DNA from: RYN-428 sp035551995
Lineage (GTDB): Bacteria > Planctomycetota > Phycisphaerae > Tepidisphaerales > Tepidisphaeraceae
DNA: 35,804 nt
Direction of reading: 5' to 3'
Assembly: GCA_035551995.1 (NCBI GenBank)
Contig: DASZME010000013.1
Span: 1-35,804 of the forward strand
A program made the translations under genes and the position numbers. Positions 8,309 to 18,300 of this stretch are shown here, piece after piece (positions within the stretch are counted from its first letter, which is position 1; each line of letters starts with the position of its first letter). The notes beneath the pieces are model-generated. The model searched no databases. It was given only the letters and a program-made list of their open reading frames with translations, and had not been told where the DNA came from.

Positions 8309-8812
8309 TCAAGCGGCGTCGGCCAGGCGCAGTTGCGGTTCGACTCGCGAGATCGAGCCGGCCGGGGAAATCTTTTTCGTCAGCAGAGCCGAAAGAGACG
8401 CCAGCGCTTCGATGTCTTCCTGGGTCGGCAATTTTTCGAGGATCAATTCGTTTTGCCGTTGAAGATCGTGGATCTGCTCGGACTGCTCGCCGAGTCTTGC
8501 TTCCATTTCGGCCACGGTCGCCTGCAAAGATTGAATGCGCTCGCCCTGGCGGTTGACGACCGCCTCGGACTGGCCGTTGGCGGTGATTGAATCGCCGAGG
8601 CGCGAGGTGAGCTCGCCGATCTGGACGGCTTGTCGTTCGATCTCGGCAGATTGGTTCGCGATTCGCTTCTCTTGTTCGCCGATGGTCGTTGCCTGGCTGG
8701 TCAGCATCTCCTGGTGAACACGGCTCTTTTCCGCGTCCGCCTTAATGCGAGATGCCTGCTGCACGATGATTTGCTTGGCGTCGTTCAAAGCCTGGGCGAA
8801 TGACATTTCCAT
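8309..8812 (-). CDS. Coiled-coil protein, function unknown
   Basis: A 167-residue protein starting at the ATG at 8812, which has GGGAG eight bases upstream. From about residue 10 to 140 it is almost entirely heptad-like: repeated patterns of Gln, Glu, Arg, Ile and Leu such as IGEQEKRIANQSAEIERQAV and IQSLQATVAEMEARLGEQ. It has no signal peptide and no membrane segment. I do not recognise a family. It probably forms a long rod or an oligomer. It is transcribed alone, with repeat copies A and B flanking it on either side. Confidence 0.75.
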   Translation of the reverse strand: MEMSFAQALNDAKQIIVQQASRIKADAEKSRVHQEMLTSQATTIGEQEKRIANQSAEIERQAVQIGELTSRLGDSITANGQSEAVVNRQGERIQSLQATVAEMEARLGEQSEQIHDLQRQNELILEKLPTQEDIEALASLSALLTKKISPAGSISRVEPQLRLADAA

Positions 8813-9209
8813 GGTTCTAACTCCCTGAAGCGAAAAGCGACAAACTCTCGGCCAACTACAAACGACCACGCTCGCGGTCAGCCGGCCGACTCTACTATCT
8901 GTGTCGGCTGGGCAAGAGAGGCGATTTACAAAGATTCGCCAGTAAGTTCGTTTTATGCGAGCAAGGGAAACCCAACCCTAAAACAGAAATGAATCCCAAG
9001 CCCGAAACAAAGGACGCCTTTTTAGTTGAAGTTAATTGCGCCGCGCGAGCGTGACCGTTTTTTCAGGTCGCCATGGCGTTTTTGCGTTTAGCGGCCCCGC
9101 TTGCGGGGCGTATTTCGCGATAGAAAACTCGATCCGCCAATATGAAAAGCGCTCGATCCGGAAGAAATCCCGGCATTTTTCTTCCTCGGATTCCGGTCCC
9201 CCTCACGCC
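8813..9209. other. Intergenic region holding hairpin repeat copy B
   Basis: This is about 400 bases between two minus-strand genes, with the coiled-coil gene promoter expected in 8813-9000. Apart from repeat copy B at 9066-9120 I see nothing that looks coded. Confidence 0.5.
9066..9120 (-). repeat. Hairpin repeat copy B, downstream of the CDF exporter gene
   Basis: Read on the minus strand it begins TCGCGAAATACGCCCCGCAA and continues with GCGGGGCCGCTAAACGC and a tail ending GCGACCTGA, matching copy A almost base for base. It starts 89 bases after the stop of the exporter gene and is oriented with that gene. Confidence 0.8.
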
Positions 9210-10157
9210 TCAATGATGATGCTCATGCCCCGCGTGTTCATGCCCGCCATGCGGCCGAACCGTGCAATACATTTCATTGGCTTGGCATCCCTCCACTTCG
9301 ATCTGCACGGTGGTATGGTTGATCCGAAAATGATGCGCCAGTTCCTCCGCCACCGCGCGAAGAACCTGCTGGCCCTCACGGATGCTTTGCTCGGCCACCA
9401 CGACATGACAACTGCACGCGACCACCCCCGCCCCGACGGTCCACACGTGCAGATCATGCACGTCGAGCACGCCCGGCGCCGAGACGATGGCCTTTTCGAC
9501 CGCCATCATGTCCAATCCCGCCGGCGTTCCTTCGAGCAGCACGCCGACGCTCTCTTCCAATATGTCCCACGAGCTCCAGAGGATCATCGCGCCGATCAGC
9601 AGTGAAACGATCGGGTCGGCCAGCGGATTCCGCGAGACCGCGACGATCGCGCCCGCGACGACGACCCCGACGGCCGATAACGCGTCGCCGAGCATGTGCA
9701 GATAGGCGCTGCGGACGTTGAGATCATTTTTCGCCGATCCATGCAATGACCACGCGACGGCGCCATTGACCAGGATCGCCGCGCCGGCCGCACCGATCAT
9801 GATTTTCCCCGACGGCGTCGCCAGTTCCGGATGCCGCAGGCGAACCACCGCTTCCCACATAATGAAAAATGCGATCACCACCAGCGACGCGGCGTTCGCA
9901 AGAGCCGCCAGGATTCCGACGCGGTGATATCCAAAGGTGCGACCGGCATGGCTCGGCCAGTTGGCCGCGCGCAACGCATACGACGACAACAACAGCGCCA
10001 GCACGTCGGCGAAATTATGCCCGGCGTCCGACAGCAGCGCCAGGCTATGCCCGACCCATCCCGCCGCCAGCTCGCCGACCACGAACGCCGACATCAGCGC
10101 CACCGATATCGCCATTCGTCGTCCGACCGCCTCACCATGAAAATGCGCGTGAGCCAT
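9210..10157 (-). CDS. Cation diffusion facilitator metal exporter (CzcD/ZitB type)
   Basis: A 315-residue inner-membrane protein with six hydrophobic segments, exporting Zn2+ or related divalent metals in exchange for protons. The transport site is visible: H47 and D51 in LLSDAGHNFADV of the second segment, and H154 and D158 in YLHMLGDAL of the fifth. The family motif TFGYHRVGILAAL follows the second segment. The C-terminal cytoplasmic domain (about 215-300) contains VLDVHDLHVWTVGAG, typical of the ferredoxin-like dimerisation domain. Both termini are His-rich (MAHAHFHGE and HGGHEHAGHEHHH), as often seen in zinc and cobalt exporters. It is a single gene; which metal it carries cannot be decided from sequence. 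Confidence 0.93.
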   Translation of the reverse strand: MAHAHFHGEAVGRRMAISVALMSAFVVGELAAGWVGHSLALLSDAGHNFADVLALLLSSYALRAANWPSHAGRTFGYHRVGILAALANAASLVVIAFFIMWEAVVRLRHPELATPSGKIMIGAAGAAILVNGAVAWSLHGSAKNDLNVRSAYLHMLGDALSAVGVVVAGAIVAVSRNPLADPIVSLLIGAMILWSSWDILEESVGVLLEGTPAGLDMMAVEKAIVSAPGVLDVHDLHVWTVGAGVVACSCHVVVAEQSIREGQQVLRAVAEELAHHFRINHTTVQIEVEGCQANEMYCTVRPHGGHEHAGHEHHH

Positions 10158-10255
10158 GACAACGGATTGTTAGTTGATCCAATGGCATTTGCAACGTCCC
10201 GGCATTTCCGTCCGGCCGCATCGAGCCGGTATAGTTAGACGTGGAAACGTGAAAT

Positions 10256-12298
10256 ATGAAACCAACCGGGTCCGCAAAGCCGACGTACCGCGCCGCGCCC
10301 CAATCCGCCGGCCCGCCGGCGGCGCGCCAATGGCCACGGCGGGGCGCCGTTCTGGTCGCCGCGATCGGCCTGATATTTTTCATCGCGCTGACCGTCCCCT
10401 TCCGGCCCGCCGTCGAGGAATCGATCGGCTATTTCGACTACTCGTGGATGCTCTTTCTCAATGACGCCGTCGCCGTCGGCCGCCAGTTCGGAAAAGAAGT
10501 GATCTATACCTACGGCCCGCTCGGCTTTATCGCCACGTCGATCTTCGACCCGCGAACGTTCGCCTTGCTCATCGCCGCCAGACTCCTGCTTGCGCTCGGC
10601 GTGTTTGGCGTGCTTTGGGAATCGGCGCGAAAATATTTTTCTCGACCGCTGCCCGCCCTCCCGTGGCTCATGGCGATGGCCGCGCTGATGGCGGATTCGC
10701 CGGATCATTTCTTCCCCGTCTGCGCCGTCTTGCTTCTCTGGACGTATTTCGGCGTTCACGATCGCAGGACAAGTCGCTCCACATGGGTCATGGTCGTCAT
10801 TCTCGCCGCGGCGAGTTTGATGAAGGTCAACGTGTTGATGCAGTCGCTCGTGGTGATCGCCGCCGTCGCCGCCGATCAATTGATGTCCGGCGGACGCCGC
10901 CGCGTCGGAGTGCCGCTCCTGTATCTCGGATGCATGGCGGCGTTTTACCTTGCCGCCGGGCAGGCGCCGTCCAGCGCCGGCGCCTTTGTGCGGTCGTGGG
11001 CGATCGTGTCCGGCGGATATATCGACGCGGTCGCGCTGCCGGGATTGTCCATGGACGCGGTGCTCTATCTGATCGCCGCGATCGCGACGCTGCTCGTCGC
11101 CGGCGACTTGCATTGGCGCGTGCAACGCCGGGCCGGCATCCTTCCCGTGGCCGCCCTGGCCGTTATTTTCTTCCTGCTTTTTAAGCACTCATTCGTTCGC
11201 CAGGATTTCGCCCATGTCACCATCGGGCCCATGGTGGTGTTTGCCGTCGCGATCCTCTATCTCCCCGCATACTGGCGATTTTCCCCTGGCGCCGGCCGTC
11301 GGTCGGCCAGTTCCGGGGCGGCCGTGCTCGCGGCGATCGTCACGTCGTCCATCCTGACGGGATATCACGGCGATAACCTCGCCCTCTGGGCCGCACGCAC
11401 CTTCCCCCGCTCGGCCGATTCCCTCTCGGCGGCGGTCGTCGATCTCGTCCGCCCCTCGCGTCTGCGCGCCCTGCGCGACGCGGAGCAGGCTCAATTGCGC
11501 CATGACAACCTCATTGCGATCTCCGCGGTCCGGGGAACGGTGGACGTGTATCCCCATCGGCTGGACGTTTTGTTCGCCTGGCACTTTCCCTACGAGCCCC
11601 GTCCCGCCGTGCAAAGTTTGATCGCGATGGCGCCGCCTTTCGCGAGGCTTGACGCCGACCATTTGCTGACTCCGCGGGCGGCGCAAACGATTCTCTTCGA
11701 TATCGACGCCGTCGATAGCAATTACTTATCCTTGCTCGACGGCTTGTCCTGGCCGAATCTCCTGACGCGCTATGACGTGACGGATACGTCCGGGGAATTT
11801 CTGGTGCTTCGCCGATCGGATCGTCCACGTCCATATCGGCTTTCTCCCGTTCAAACGCTGGCCGGGAGATTCGATGAGCCGTTGTCCCTCCCCGACACGT
11901 CCCCAGCGCCTCTTTGGGCGTGTTTCCACTTCACAAAGCGTCTTGCCGGCCGGGCGATCTCCGCGATTTACAAGCCTCCCACGATGCTCATCACCGTTCA
12001 CACGCGCGACGGGAGCGACGACGCATCGCGCCTGATTCCCGGCCTTGCCGACGCTGGATTCCTGTTGTCTCCGTTAATGAAAGACCGCTCGCCCGGCAAA
12101 ACAAAACGTCGGAATCGTCTCTGCTTTGCGCAGTTGGCTTCCAAATCATGGCGCGAGGACCTCGGCGCCAATTTTGTCGAGAACGTGACGATTTCATTAG
12201 CCGACGGTTCGATCGACACCTATTTCGAGCCGATGTTTTCGGTCGAGATCGATCGGCTGGAATTCGATCGGCAGGAGATTCCGATACTCCCTCGATAG
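10256..12298 (+). CDS. Large polytopic membrane protein, GT-C-like, function unknown
   Basis: A 680-residue protein with about 11 predicted membrane segments in residues 30-370, followed by a soluble C-terminal region of about 300 residues. Just after the first segment, a loop carries an acidic pair (VEESIGYFDYSWM), then FGKEVIYTYGPLGFI. This arrangement (acidic first loop, aromatic FGxxxxYTYGPLGF) recurs in uncharacterised bacterial membrane proteins that resemble GT-C glycosyltransferases, where acidic residues in the first external loop are catalytic. I infer a possible glycosyltransferase or lipid-linked sugar role; no substrate can be named. The ATG at 10256 has only a weak GGA-type ribosome binding site. 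The neighbours (CDF exporter, divergent; glycerate kinase, downstream) give no functional clue. Confidence 0.75.
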   Translation: MKPTGSAKPTYRAAPQSAGPPAARQWPRRGAVLVAAIGLIFFIALTVPFRPAVEESIGYFDYSWMLFLNDAVAVGRQFGKEVIYTYGPLGFIATSIFDPRTFALLIAARLLLALGVFGVLWESARKYFSRPLPALPWLMAMAALMADSPDHFFPVCAVLLLWTYFGVHDRRTSRSTWVMVVILAAASLMKVNVLMQSLVVIAAVAADQLMSGGRRRVGVPLLYLGCMAAFYLAAGQAPSSAGAFVRSWAIVSGGYIDAVALPGLSMDAVLYLIAAIATLLVAGDLHWRVQRRAGILPVAALAVIFFLLFKHSFVRQDFAHVTIGPMVVFAVAILYLPAYWRFSPGAGRRSASSGAAVLAAIVTSSILTGYHGDNLALWAARTFPRSADSLSAAVVDLVRPSRLRALRDAEQAQLRHDNLIAISAVRGTVDVYPHRLDVLFAWHFPYEPRPAVQSLIAMAPPFARLDADHLLTPRAAQTILFDIDAVDSNYLSLLDGLSWPNLLTRYDVTDTSGEFLVLRRSDRPRPYRLSPVQTLAGRFDEPLSLPDTSPAPLWACFHFTKRLAGRAISAIYKPPTMLITVHTRDGSDDASRLIPGLADAGFLLSPLMKDRSPGKTKRRNRLCFAQLASKSWREDLGANFVENVTISLADGSIDTYFEPMFSVEIDRLEFDRQEIPILPR

Positions 12299-12351
12299 CG
12301 CGATTCGAAGCATTGGCCGGGAGGTACGCTTATCTGACGTACGTTTATTAA

Positions 12352-12447
12352 TAGCGGTCCCGCCTGCGGGGCGCGTTCGGAGTGCAACCTTCCTACGGAA
12401 AATGTTCGATGTCCCCCGACAATCGTTCCGCAGGCCCGTCCGCTCGA
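12352..12447. repeat. Inverted pair of degenerate hairpin repeats (copy E)
   Basis: The left unit (12352-12375, minus orientation) reads GCGCCCCGCAGGCGGGACCG, and the right unit (12424-12447, plus) reads CGTTCCGCAGGCCCGTCCGC. The first is close to the family core, the second matches at about 16 of 24 positions. Their centres are 68 bases apart. The pair lies 53 bases past the stop of the membrane protein gene and before glycerate kinase. Confidence 0.5.
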
Positions 12448-12487
12448 CACATGTGCTTCATGGTTTAATCTCTTTAGAATTCCAACC

Positions 12488-13639
12488 ATGCCCAAAACCA
12501 TCATCGTCGCTCCCGATAAATTCAAAGGCTGTCTCACCGCCGCCGAGGTTTCCCAGGCGATCGCGGAGGGGCTGCGTCGGGCGTCGCCGGACGTGCGGTT
12601 GGATCTATGTCCGATGGCCGACGGCGGCGAAGGCACCGTCGCCGCGCTGGTTGCCGCGACCAACGGCACGCTCTACACGCGCCGCGTGACCGGCCCTCTG
12701 CCCGACATGAAGGTCGATGCGACTTTCGGAATGCTCGGCGACAACGAAACCGCCGTCGTCGAAATGGCCGCCGCCAGCGGGCTTGCGCTGCTGGCTCGCG
12801 CGGAAGACCGCAATCCGATGAACACCACGACCTTCGGAACCGGGCAACTGCTGATGGCCGCCGCTCAACTTGGCGCCAAGCGCTGCATCCTCGGCATCGG
12901 CGGCAGCGCTACCGTCGACGGCGGCATCGGCGCCGCCCAGGCGTGCGGCCTGCCCGTCATCCTCGAAGACGGCCAGCCCGTTTCCCCCACCGAACCCTTA
13001 TGCGGCCGCGACGTCTCCAGTGTCGTGCTGATCAAACATGGCCGCGGCAGTCCCGTCGAGCGGATGGCGATCACGGTCGCCTGCGACGTGGTCAATCCCC
13101 TCTTCGGCCCCGCCGGCGCCGCCGATGTCTATGGACCGCAGAAAGGCGCCTCGCCCGAGCAGGCGCTTGAACTGGACGCCGCCTTGAAACAACTCGCCAT
13201 GCGGAGCGGAAAGGAGCCCGAGGCCCGCGTGCCCGGCGCCGGCGCGGCGGGAGGTTTGGGTTTCGCCATGCTGGCCTATTTCAACGCCACGCTCGCCAGC
13301 GGCATCGACACCGTCATCCAGGCCACGCGACTGCGCCAGCGGCTAGCGTCGGCGGATTTGTGCATCACCGGCGAAGGGCGCCTCGACGCCCAGAGCCTGC
13401 ACGGCAAGGCCCCCGTCGGCGTCGCGCGATTGTGCCGGGACCTAGGCGTCCCGTGCATCGCGTTGGCCGGCTCGCTCGGCTCGGATCTGCAAGGCGCCCG
13501 GGCCGAAGGACTGACGGCTTGGTTTTCGATTTGCGATCGGCCAATGGACATGGCCGACGCGCTGCGCGAAGCGCCGATTCTGCTCGAACGCCTCGCCGAA
13601 AATACGCTGGCGGCTTGGATTTCCGCGTCGGAGAAATGA
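12488..13639 (+). CDS. Glycerate kinase (type I family)
   Basis: A 383-residue cytoplasmic enzyme that phosphorylates D-glycerate with ATP, feeding it into glycolysis. The start is fixed by the family N terminus: IIVAPDKFKGCLTAAEVSQAI directly follows MPKT (read as two parts: IIVAPDKFKG, then CLTAAEVSQAI). Other family signatures are PMADGGEGTVAAL near residue 45, ILGIGGSATVDGGIGAAQA near 138, the DVYGPQKGA motif near 213, and GAGAAGGLGFAMLAYF near 250. The final third contains ADLCITGEGRLDAQSLHGK. Length and order match the GlxK/GarK family throughout. The product is normally 2-phosphoglycerate, but I do not assign a gene symbol because glxK, garK and others share this fold. It is transcribed alone; repeat copy C lies 79 bases beyond its stop. 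Confidence 0.93.
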   Translation: MPKTIIVAPDKFKGCLTAAEVSQAIAEGLRRASPDVRLDLCPMADGGEGTVAALVAATNGTLYTRRVTGPLPDMKVDATFGMLGDNETAVVEMAAASGLALLARAEDRNPMNTTTFGTGQLLMAAAQLGAKRCILGIGGSATVDGGIGAAQACGLPVILEDGQPVSPTEPLCGRDVSSVVLIKHGRGSPVERMAITVACDVVNPLFGPAGAADVYGPQKGASPEQALELDAALKQLAMRSGKEPEARVPGAGAAGGLGFAMLAYFNATLASGIDTVIQATRLRQRLASADLCITGEGRLDAQSLHGKAPVGVARLCRDLGVPCIALAGSLGSDLQGARAEGLTAWFSICDRPMDMADALREAPILLERLAENTLAAWISASEK

Positions 13640-13718
13640 ACACAATGGCGATTTTTCGGAGCACGGCGCGCCACCGCGATTCGATCGCATTTTCCATTTT
13701 AGTGGAGCGTGCCTACAG

Positions 13719-13778
13719 TCGCGAAATACGCCCCGCAAGCGGGGCCGCTAAACGCACAAACGCTACAGCGACGCGAAA
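13719..13778 (+). repeat. Hairpin repeat copy C, downstream of glycerate kinase
   Basis: The sequence starts TCGCGAAATACGCCCCGCAA and continues GCGGGGCCGCTAAACGC. The first 40 bases are identical or nearly identical to copy B. It begins 79 bases after the glycerate kinase stop, in the same orientation, and sits in the convergent gap before the DUF1501 gene. Confidence 0.8.
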
Positions 13779-13816
13779 TTTGCCGCGAAGCTTTTGGGGG
13801 ATTTTTCCCGCCCGGA

Positions 13817-15259
13817 TTATACGATCAGGTCTTTTACCACTTCCCCCGATACGTCGGTCAATCGATAGTCTCGCCCTTCATGGCGATAGACCATCTTTTT
13901 GTGGTCGACGCCGAGTCGGTTCAGCAGCGTGGCGTGGAAATCGTGCACGTTGACCGGATCGGCGGCGATGTTGTAGCCGAGGTCGTCGGTTTGGCCGTGG
14001 ATATGGCCGGCCTTGAATCCGCCGCCGGCGGTCCAGATGGTGAAGCATCGGGGGTGGTGGTCGCGGCCGAAACTGTCCTTGCGAATTTCGCCTTGCGAAT
14101 AGGCCGTGCGGCCGAATTCGCCGCCCCAGATGACGATGGTGTCGTCGAGCAACCCGCGCTGCTTGAGATCCATCACCAGGGCGGCGCTGGCCTGATCGAC
14201 GTCCTTGCATCGGGCCGGTAGACCGGCGGGCAAGCCGCCGTGATGGTCCCAGTCGCGATGATTGAGCTGGATGAAACGCGATCCGCGCTCGACGAGCCTC
14301 CTGGCCAGAATGCAGTTGGACGCGAACGACGCCTGGCCCGGTTTGGCGCCGTAAAGGTCGAATGTCTCCTTCGATTCGTTGGAAATATCCATCAGTTCCG
14401 GCACGCTGGTCTGCATGCGGAAAGCGAGCTCGTAATTTTCGATCTGGGCCGCGATGGCGGGGTCGCCGAGATTGCCCAGGGAAAGACGATTGAGATCGTT
14501 GGCCGAGTCGATCAATTCGCGGCGGGTTTTGCCGTCGATGCCCGGCGGATTGGAAACGTACAGCACGGCGTCTCCCGCGCTCCTGAACGAGACGGCGCCG
14601 TGTTGGGCCGGCAAAAATCCACAGCCCCAGTAACGCGATTGCAAAGGCTGACCGCCCCCGCCGCTTTGCAGGACGACATACGCCGGGAGATTTTCGTTCA
14701 TCGATCCCAGGCCATAGCTAAGCCACGCGCCCATCGTCGGGCGGCCCGGCTGCTGGCTGCCGGTGCCGAAAAAAGTGACAGCCGGGTCGTGATTGATCGG
14801 CTCGGTGAACATCGAGCGGATGAACGTGCATTCATCGACGATCTTGGACGTATGGGGAAGCAGTTCGCTGAGTTCCATGCCGCAGGCGCCGTGCTTTTGA
14901 AATTTGAAAGGAGAGCCGACGCAGAACAGATTTTTCTGACCCGACGTCATGCCGGTGATTCGCTGACCCTGGCGGACGCTGTCGGGGAGATCCTTGCCGG
15001 TCATTTCGACGAGCCTGGGCTTGGGGTCGAAAAGATCGAGATGCGACGGTGCGCCGGACATGAACAGGTAGATCACGCGCTTGGCTTTTGCGGGAAAATC
15101 AAGGTGCTTTAGCGCGCCGGGCATGGCGGGGGCGCCGGTGATTTGCGCGCCCAAGAGATCGGGATTAAGGAGAGACGCCAGGGCGAGGGCGCCGACGCCG
15201 GTGGTGCTTTTTCTCAGGAAGGCCCGGCGGCTGTTGAGAATATCGTGTGGGTCAGTCAT
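13817..15259 (-). CDS. DUF1501 domain protein, Tat-exported
   Basis: A 480-residue protein of the DUF1501 family, related to sulfatase/alkaline-phosphatase folds and very abundant in planctomycetes. The N terminus carries a twin-arginine signal (SRRAFLRKSTTGVGALALAS), so folded export is likely. Family landmarks are KAKRVIYLFMSGAPSHLDLF near residue 60, the FIRSMFTEPINHDPA region near 150, and WDHHGGLP with VIWGGEFGRTAYSQG in the last third, followed by GRDHHPRCF and GYNIAADPVNVHD. DUF1501 genes usually sit next to a PSD1 (DUF1549/DUF1553) gene; here the PSD1 gene lies immediately upstream with an 80-base gap, so the two are probably one operon. The proposed role in breakdown of sulfated or complex polysaccharides is an association, not shown. 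Confidence 0.92.
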   Translation of the reverse strand: MTDPHDILNSRRAFLRKSTTGVGALALASLLNPDLLGAQITGAPAMPGALKHLDFPAKAKRVIYLFMSGAPSHLDLFDPKPRLVEMTGKDLPDSVRQGQRITGMTSGQKNLFCVGSPFKFQKHGACGMELSELLPHTSKIVDECTFIRSMFTEPINHDPAVTFFGTGSQQPGRPTMGAWLSYGLGSMNENLPAYVVLQSGGGGQPLQSRYWGCGFLPAQHGAVSFRSAGDAVLYVSNPPGIDGKTRRELIDSANDLNRLSLGNLGDPAIAAQIENYELAFRMQTSVPELMDISNESKETFDLYGAKPGQASFASNCILARRLVERGSRFIQLNHRDWDHHGGLPAGLPARCKDVDQASAALVMDLKQRGLLDDTIVIWGGEFGRTAYSQGEIRKDSFGRDHHPRCFTIWTAGGGFKAGHIHGQTDDLGYNIAADPVNVHDFHATLLNRLGVDHKKMVYRHEGRDYRLTDVSGEVVKDLIV

Positions 15260-15339
15260 CTTTTCTTCCCGTCTGTTGTTCCCGTTCCGGTCCCCTCTCC
15301 AGGCGCACCGGGCGAGGGGGTAAGAGCGGCGTCACGTCG

Positions 15340-18300
15340 TCAATTTGATATCGTCTCGTTCAAATTCAAAATCACGCTCGCCACCGACGTCCACGCGGCC
15401 AGTTCTCCCACATCGACGCCTTGCGGCCGCGGCAGATCGCCGATCTTCGTCAGACTCTCGGCGGCGGCTTTGTCCCGCCTGAATTTCTCGAGCTGCTGAG
15501 ACAGCGACCTTTCGAGAATCGCCTGCTCGGCCGCACCGATCGGCCGGGCGAGGGCAAAACGCCACATCAACGCGATTCGCTGCGACGAATCGAGCGAGCC
15601 CTCCTTTAGCGTTCGCTGCGCGAGCGATCGGGCGGCCTCCACGTAAACCGGATCATTCATCAACACAAGCGATTGCAACGGCGTGCTCGATCGCGCCCGA
15701 CTCGCCGTGCAAACCTCCCGGCTTGGGGCGTCGAAGGTGAGCAACGACGGGTACGGCGTGCTGCGCCGATGGTAGATGTACAAGGCCCGGCGATACTGCT
15801 CGGCATTATGCTCCTGCTTCCATCCCCCGCCGCCCATCTCATTGACGTTCCAGATGCCAAGGGGCTGAACCGGGAAGATCGGTTTTCCGCCGATCTCGGG
15901 ATTCAACAAGCCCCCGACGGCAAGCGCGTTGTCGCGGATAAACTCGGCGTCGAGCCGATTTCGCGGCCCGCGGGCGAGCAGGCGATTGGCCGAGTCGCGC
16001 TCGAGCAGTTCCTTGCCGACGCGCGACGATTGCCGATAGGTCGAACTGATGACCATCTGCCGGACGGCGCGCTTGATGTTCCAGTCGCTCATGAAATCGG
16101 CGGCCAGCCAATCCAGCAGTTCCGGATGGCTCGGCCATTCGCCTTGCGATCCGAAATCATCCACCGTCTTGACGATTCCCGTCCCGAACACAGTGGCCCA
16201 CAGCCGATTGATCTCGACGCGGGCGACCAGCGGATGATCGGGAGACACAAGCCAATTCGCCAGATCGAGGCGCGTGTATCTTTTTCCGTCGGCGGGGCTT
16301 TTGGGAAGCGGCGGAAGGAAGCGGGGCGTATTGGCGAAAACCTGCTCGCCGTTGTGGTCATATTGGCCGCGTATCTTGATGAACGTATCGCGCGGCTTTT
16401 CCATCTCCTCCATCACCATGGTGTTGGGGATATCCTTCTCGAAGGCGGCTTTTTGTTTTTGCAGGTCGTCGAGTTTCCGCTGCGCCGACGCGTAATCGGC
16501 CGCGACGTTCTCGCGATAGAACTTGCTCAATTCCTGCTTTTGGGCGGCGGTGCGCCTGGCGGCGGGAATCCTGACGATCGCCAGCGTCTTTGCGCCGCCG
16601 AGGGTGGCGAGCTCGACGCCGCTCAGCGCCCGTTCGTAGATGCGGAGATCCTCGACGCTGCCGTGAAACGGCGCCGCTGCGCCGCCTCGGCGTCCGATGC
16701 TGAACGGCGCGTCGGTTTTCATCGTGCCCGAAAGATGGTCCATCAGCGTTTTAGTTTTGACTTCGACGCCGTTGACGAACAATTTCAGTCCGGCGGCTTT
16801 GCCCGAGCCGTCATAGCTGAAGGCGATTCGCGTGGGCGTATTGGGCGCGAGCTCTTTCTCGGCCTGAATGTGGATCGCTTCCCTGGGCCATTTATGAATG
16901 AGATGGACGCTGGGCCTGGTGCCGTGAAATTCGATGTCCCAGCCGCGCACGTTGGGCGAGCTGTCCATTTTTCCGAAAGGAGACCCGCCCGCCGGTCCGA
17001 CGCTGACCTGGGCGCAGACGCTAAAGGCCTTGTCCTTGTCGAAGCCGAATTGCTGGCCGTAGTCAAGCCAGCCGTCGCCGTCGGCGTGAAACCCGGCATG
17101 TTTGGCGGCGCCGGCGGCGACGGCTTTGCCCATGCGCTGCGCTTCGATGACCTGGCCGCCGTCGCTCGTGGCCGCGCCGTCGGCGTCGAGGGCGAATTTC
17201 ACCCACGGCCCCTGCGGTTCCCCCGCATCGGAGGCCGCGGCCAACGCTTCTTCCCATTCGGCTTGTTTGGCCTCGAGCGCTTTGGCGATCGCGAGCGTGG
17301 TCGATTCGGAGTCTTTTATCCGTTCGTCGAAAGCGGCAAGTTTCACTTGCTGCTCGGGGGACGCGACGACCATTCGCGGCGCCGGGTTGCGATCGCGAAC
17401 GCCGTCCTTGCCCAACTCGGTGATGTTGTGGAAAAAAGCGTAGAGCGAATAAAAATCGCGCTGCGTCACCGGATCGTATTTGTGATCGTGACAGCGCGCG
17501 CACGCCACCGTCATCCCAAGCCAGGTCGTGCCAAGCGTGCCGACGCGATCGACGATGTAGAGGTTGAGATATTCGTCCGGGATAATGCCGCCTTCGTCGG
17601 AGGTCATGACGTTTCGCATGAAACCGCTGGCGATTTTGTTTTCGACGGTCGCTTTTGGAAGCAGGTCGCCGGCGATTTGCTCGACGGTAAATCGATCGAA
17701 CGGCTTATTGTCATTGAACGATTTCACGACCCAATCGCGCCACATCCAGGTGGTGCGGTATGAGTCATTATGATATCCGCCGGTATCCGAAAAACGCGCC
17801 AGATCGAGCCAGGGCGTGGCGAACCGCTCGCCGAAATGCGGCGAGGCGAGCAGACGATCGACCACTTTTTCATAGGCGCCGTCCGACGTGTCGGCCAAAA
17901 ATTCGTCCACTTCCGCCACCGTCGGCGGCAGGCCGGTCAGATCGAGCGAAACACGACGGATGAGCCGGGCCTTGTCTTCCTGCGGTGAAGGGTTGAGGTT
18001 TTCTTTCCGAAGGCGCTCGAGAATGAACGCATCGATCGGCCCGCGAACGTCGAAGCCGGCCTCGGTTGAAATTTTCGGAACGGCCGGCGCCTCGATCTTC
18101 TGATACGCCCAGTGCGTTTCGTATTTGGCGCCTTCGGCGATCCATCGTCGCAGGAGGGCGATTTCGGCGGGTTTAAGGGCCTTATGCTCGCTGGGGGGCG
18201 GCATCACTTCGTCGTCTTTGGCGGAGGTGATCCTTCGGATCAATTCACTTTCTTGCGGCTTGCCGGGAATGATCGGGACCGCGCCCGATTTGGTCGCCGC

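Noticed and set aside
10235..11188. Minus-strand open frame of 317 codons, very rich in Arg, Gly, Asp and His
   Set aside because: It is an antisense shadow of the membrane protein at 10256-12298; composition is typical of a reverse-frame translation.
15673..17763. Plus-strand open frame of 696 codons across the PSD1 gene
   Set aside because: It is an antisense shadow of a well-supported protein with clear family domains.
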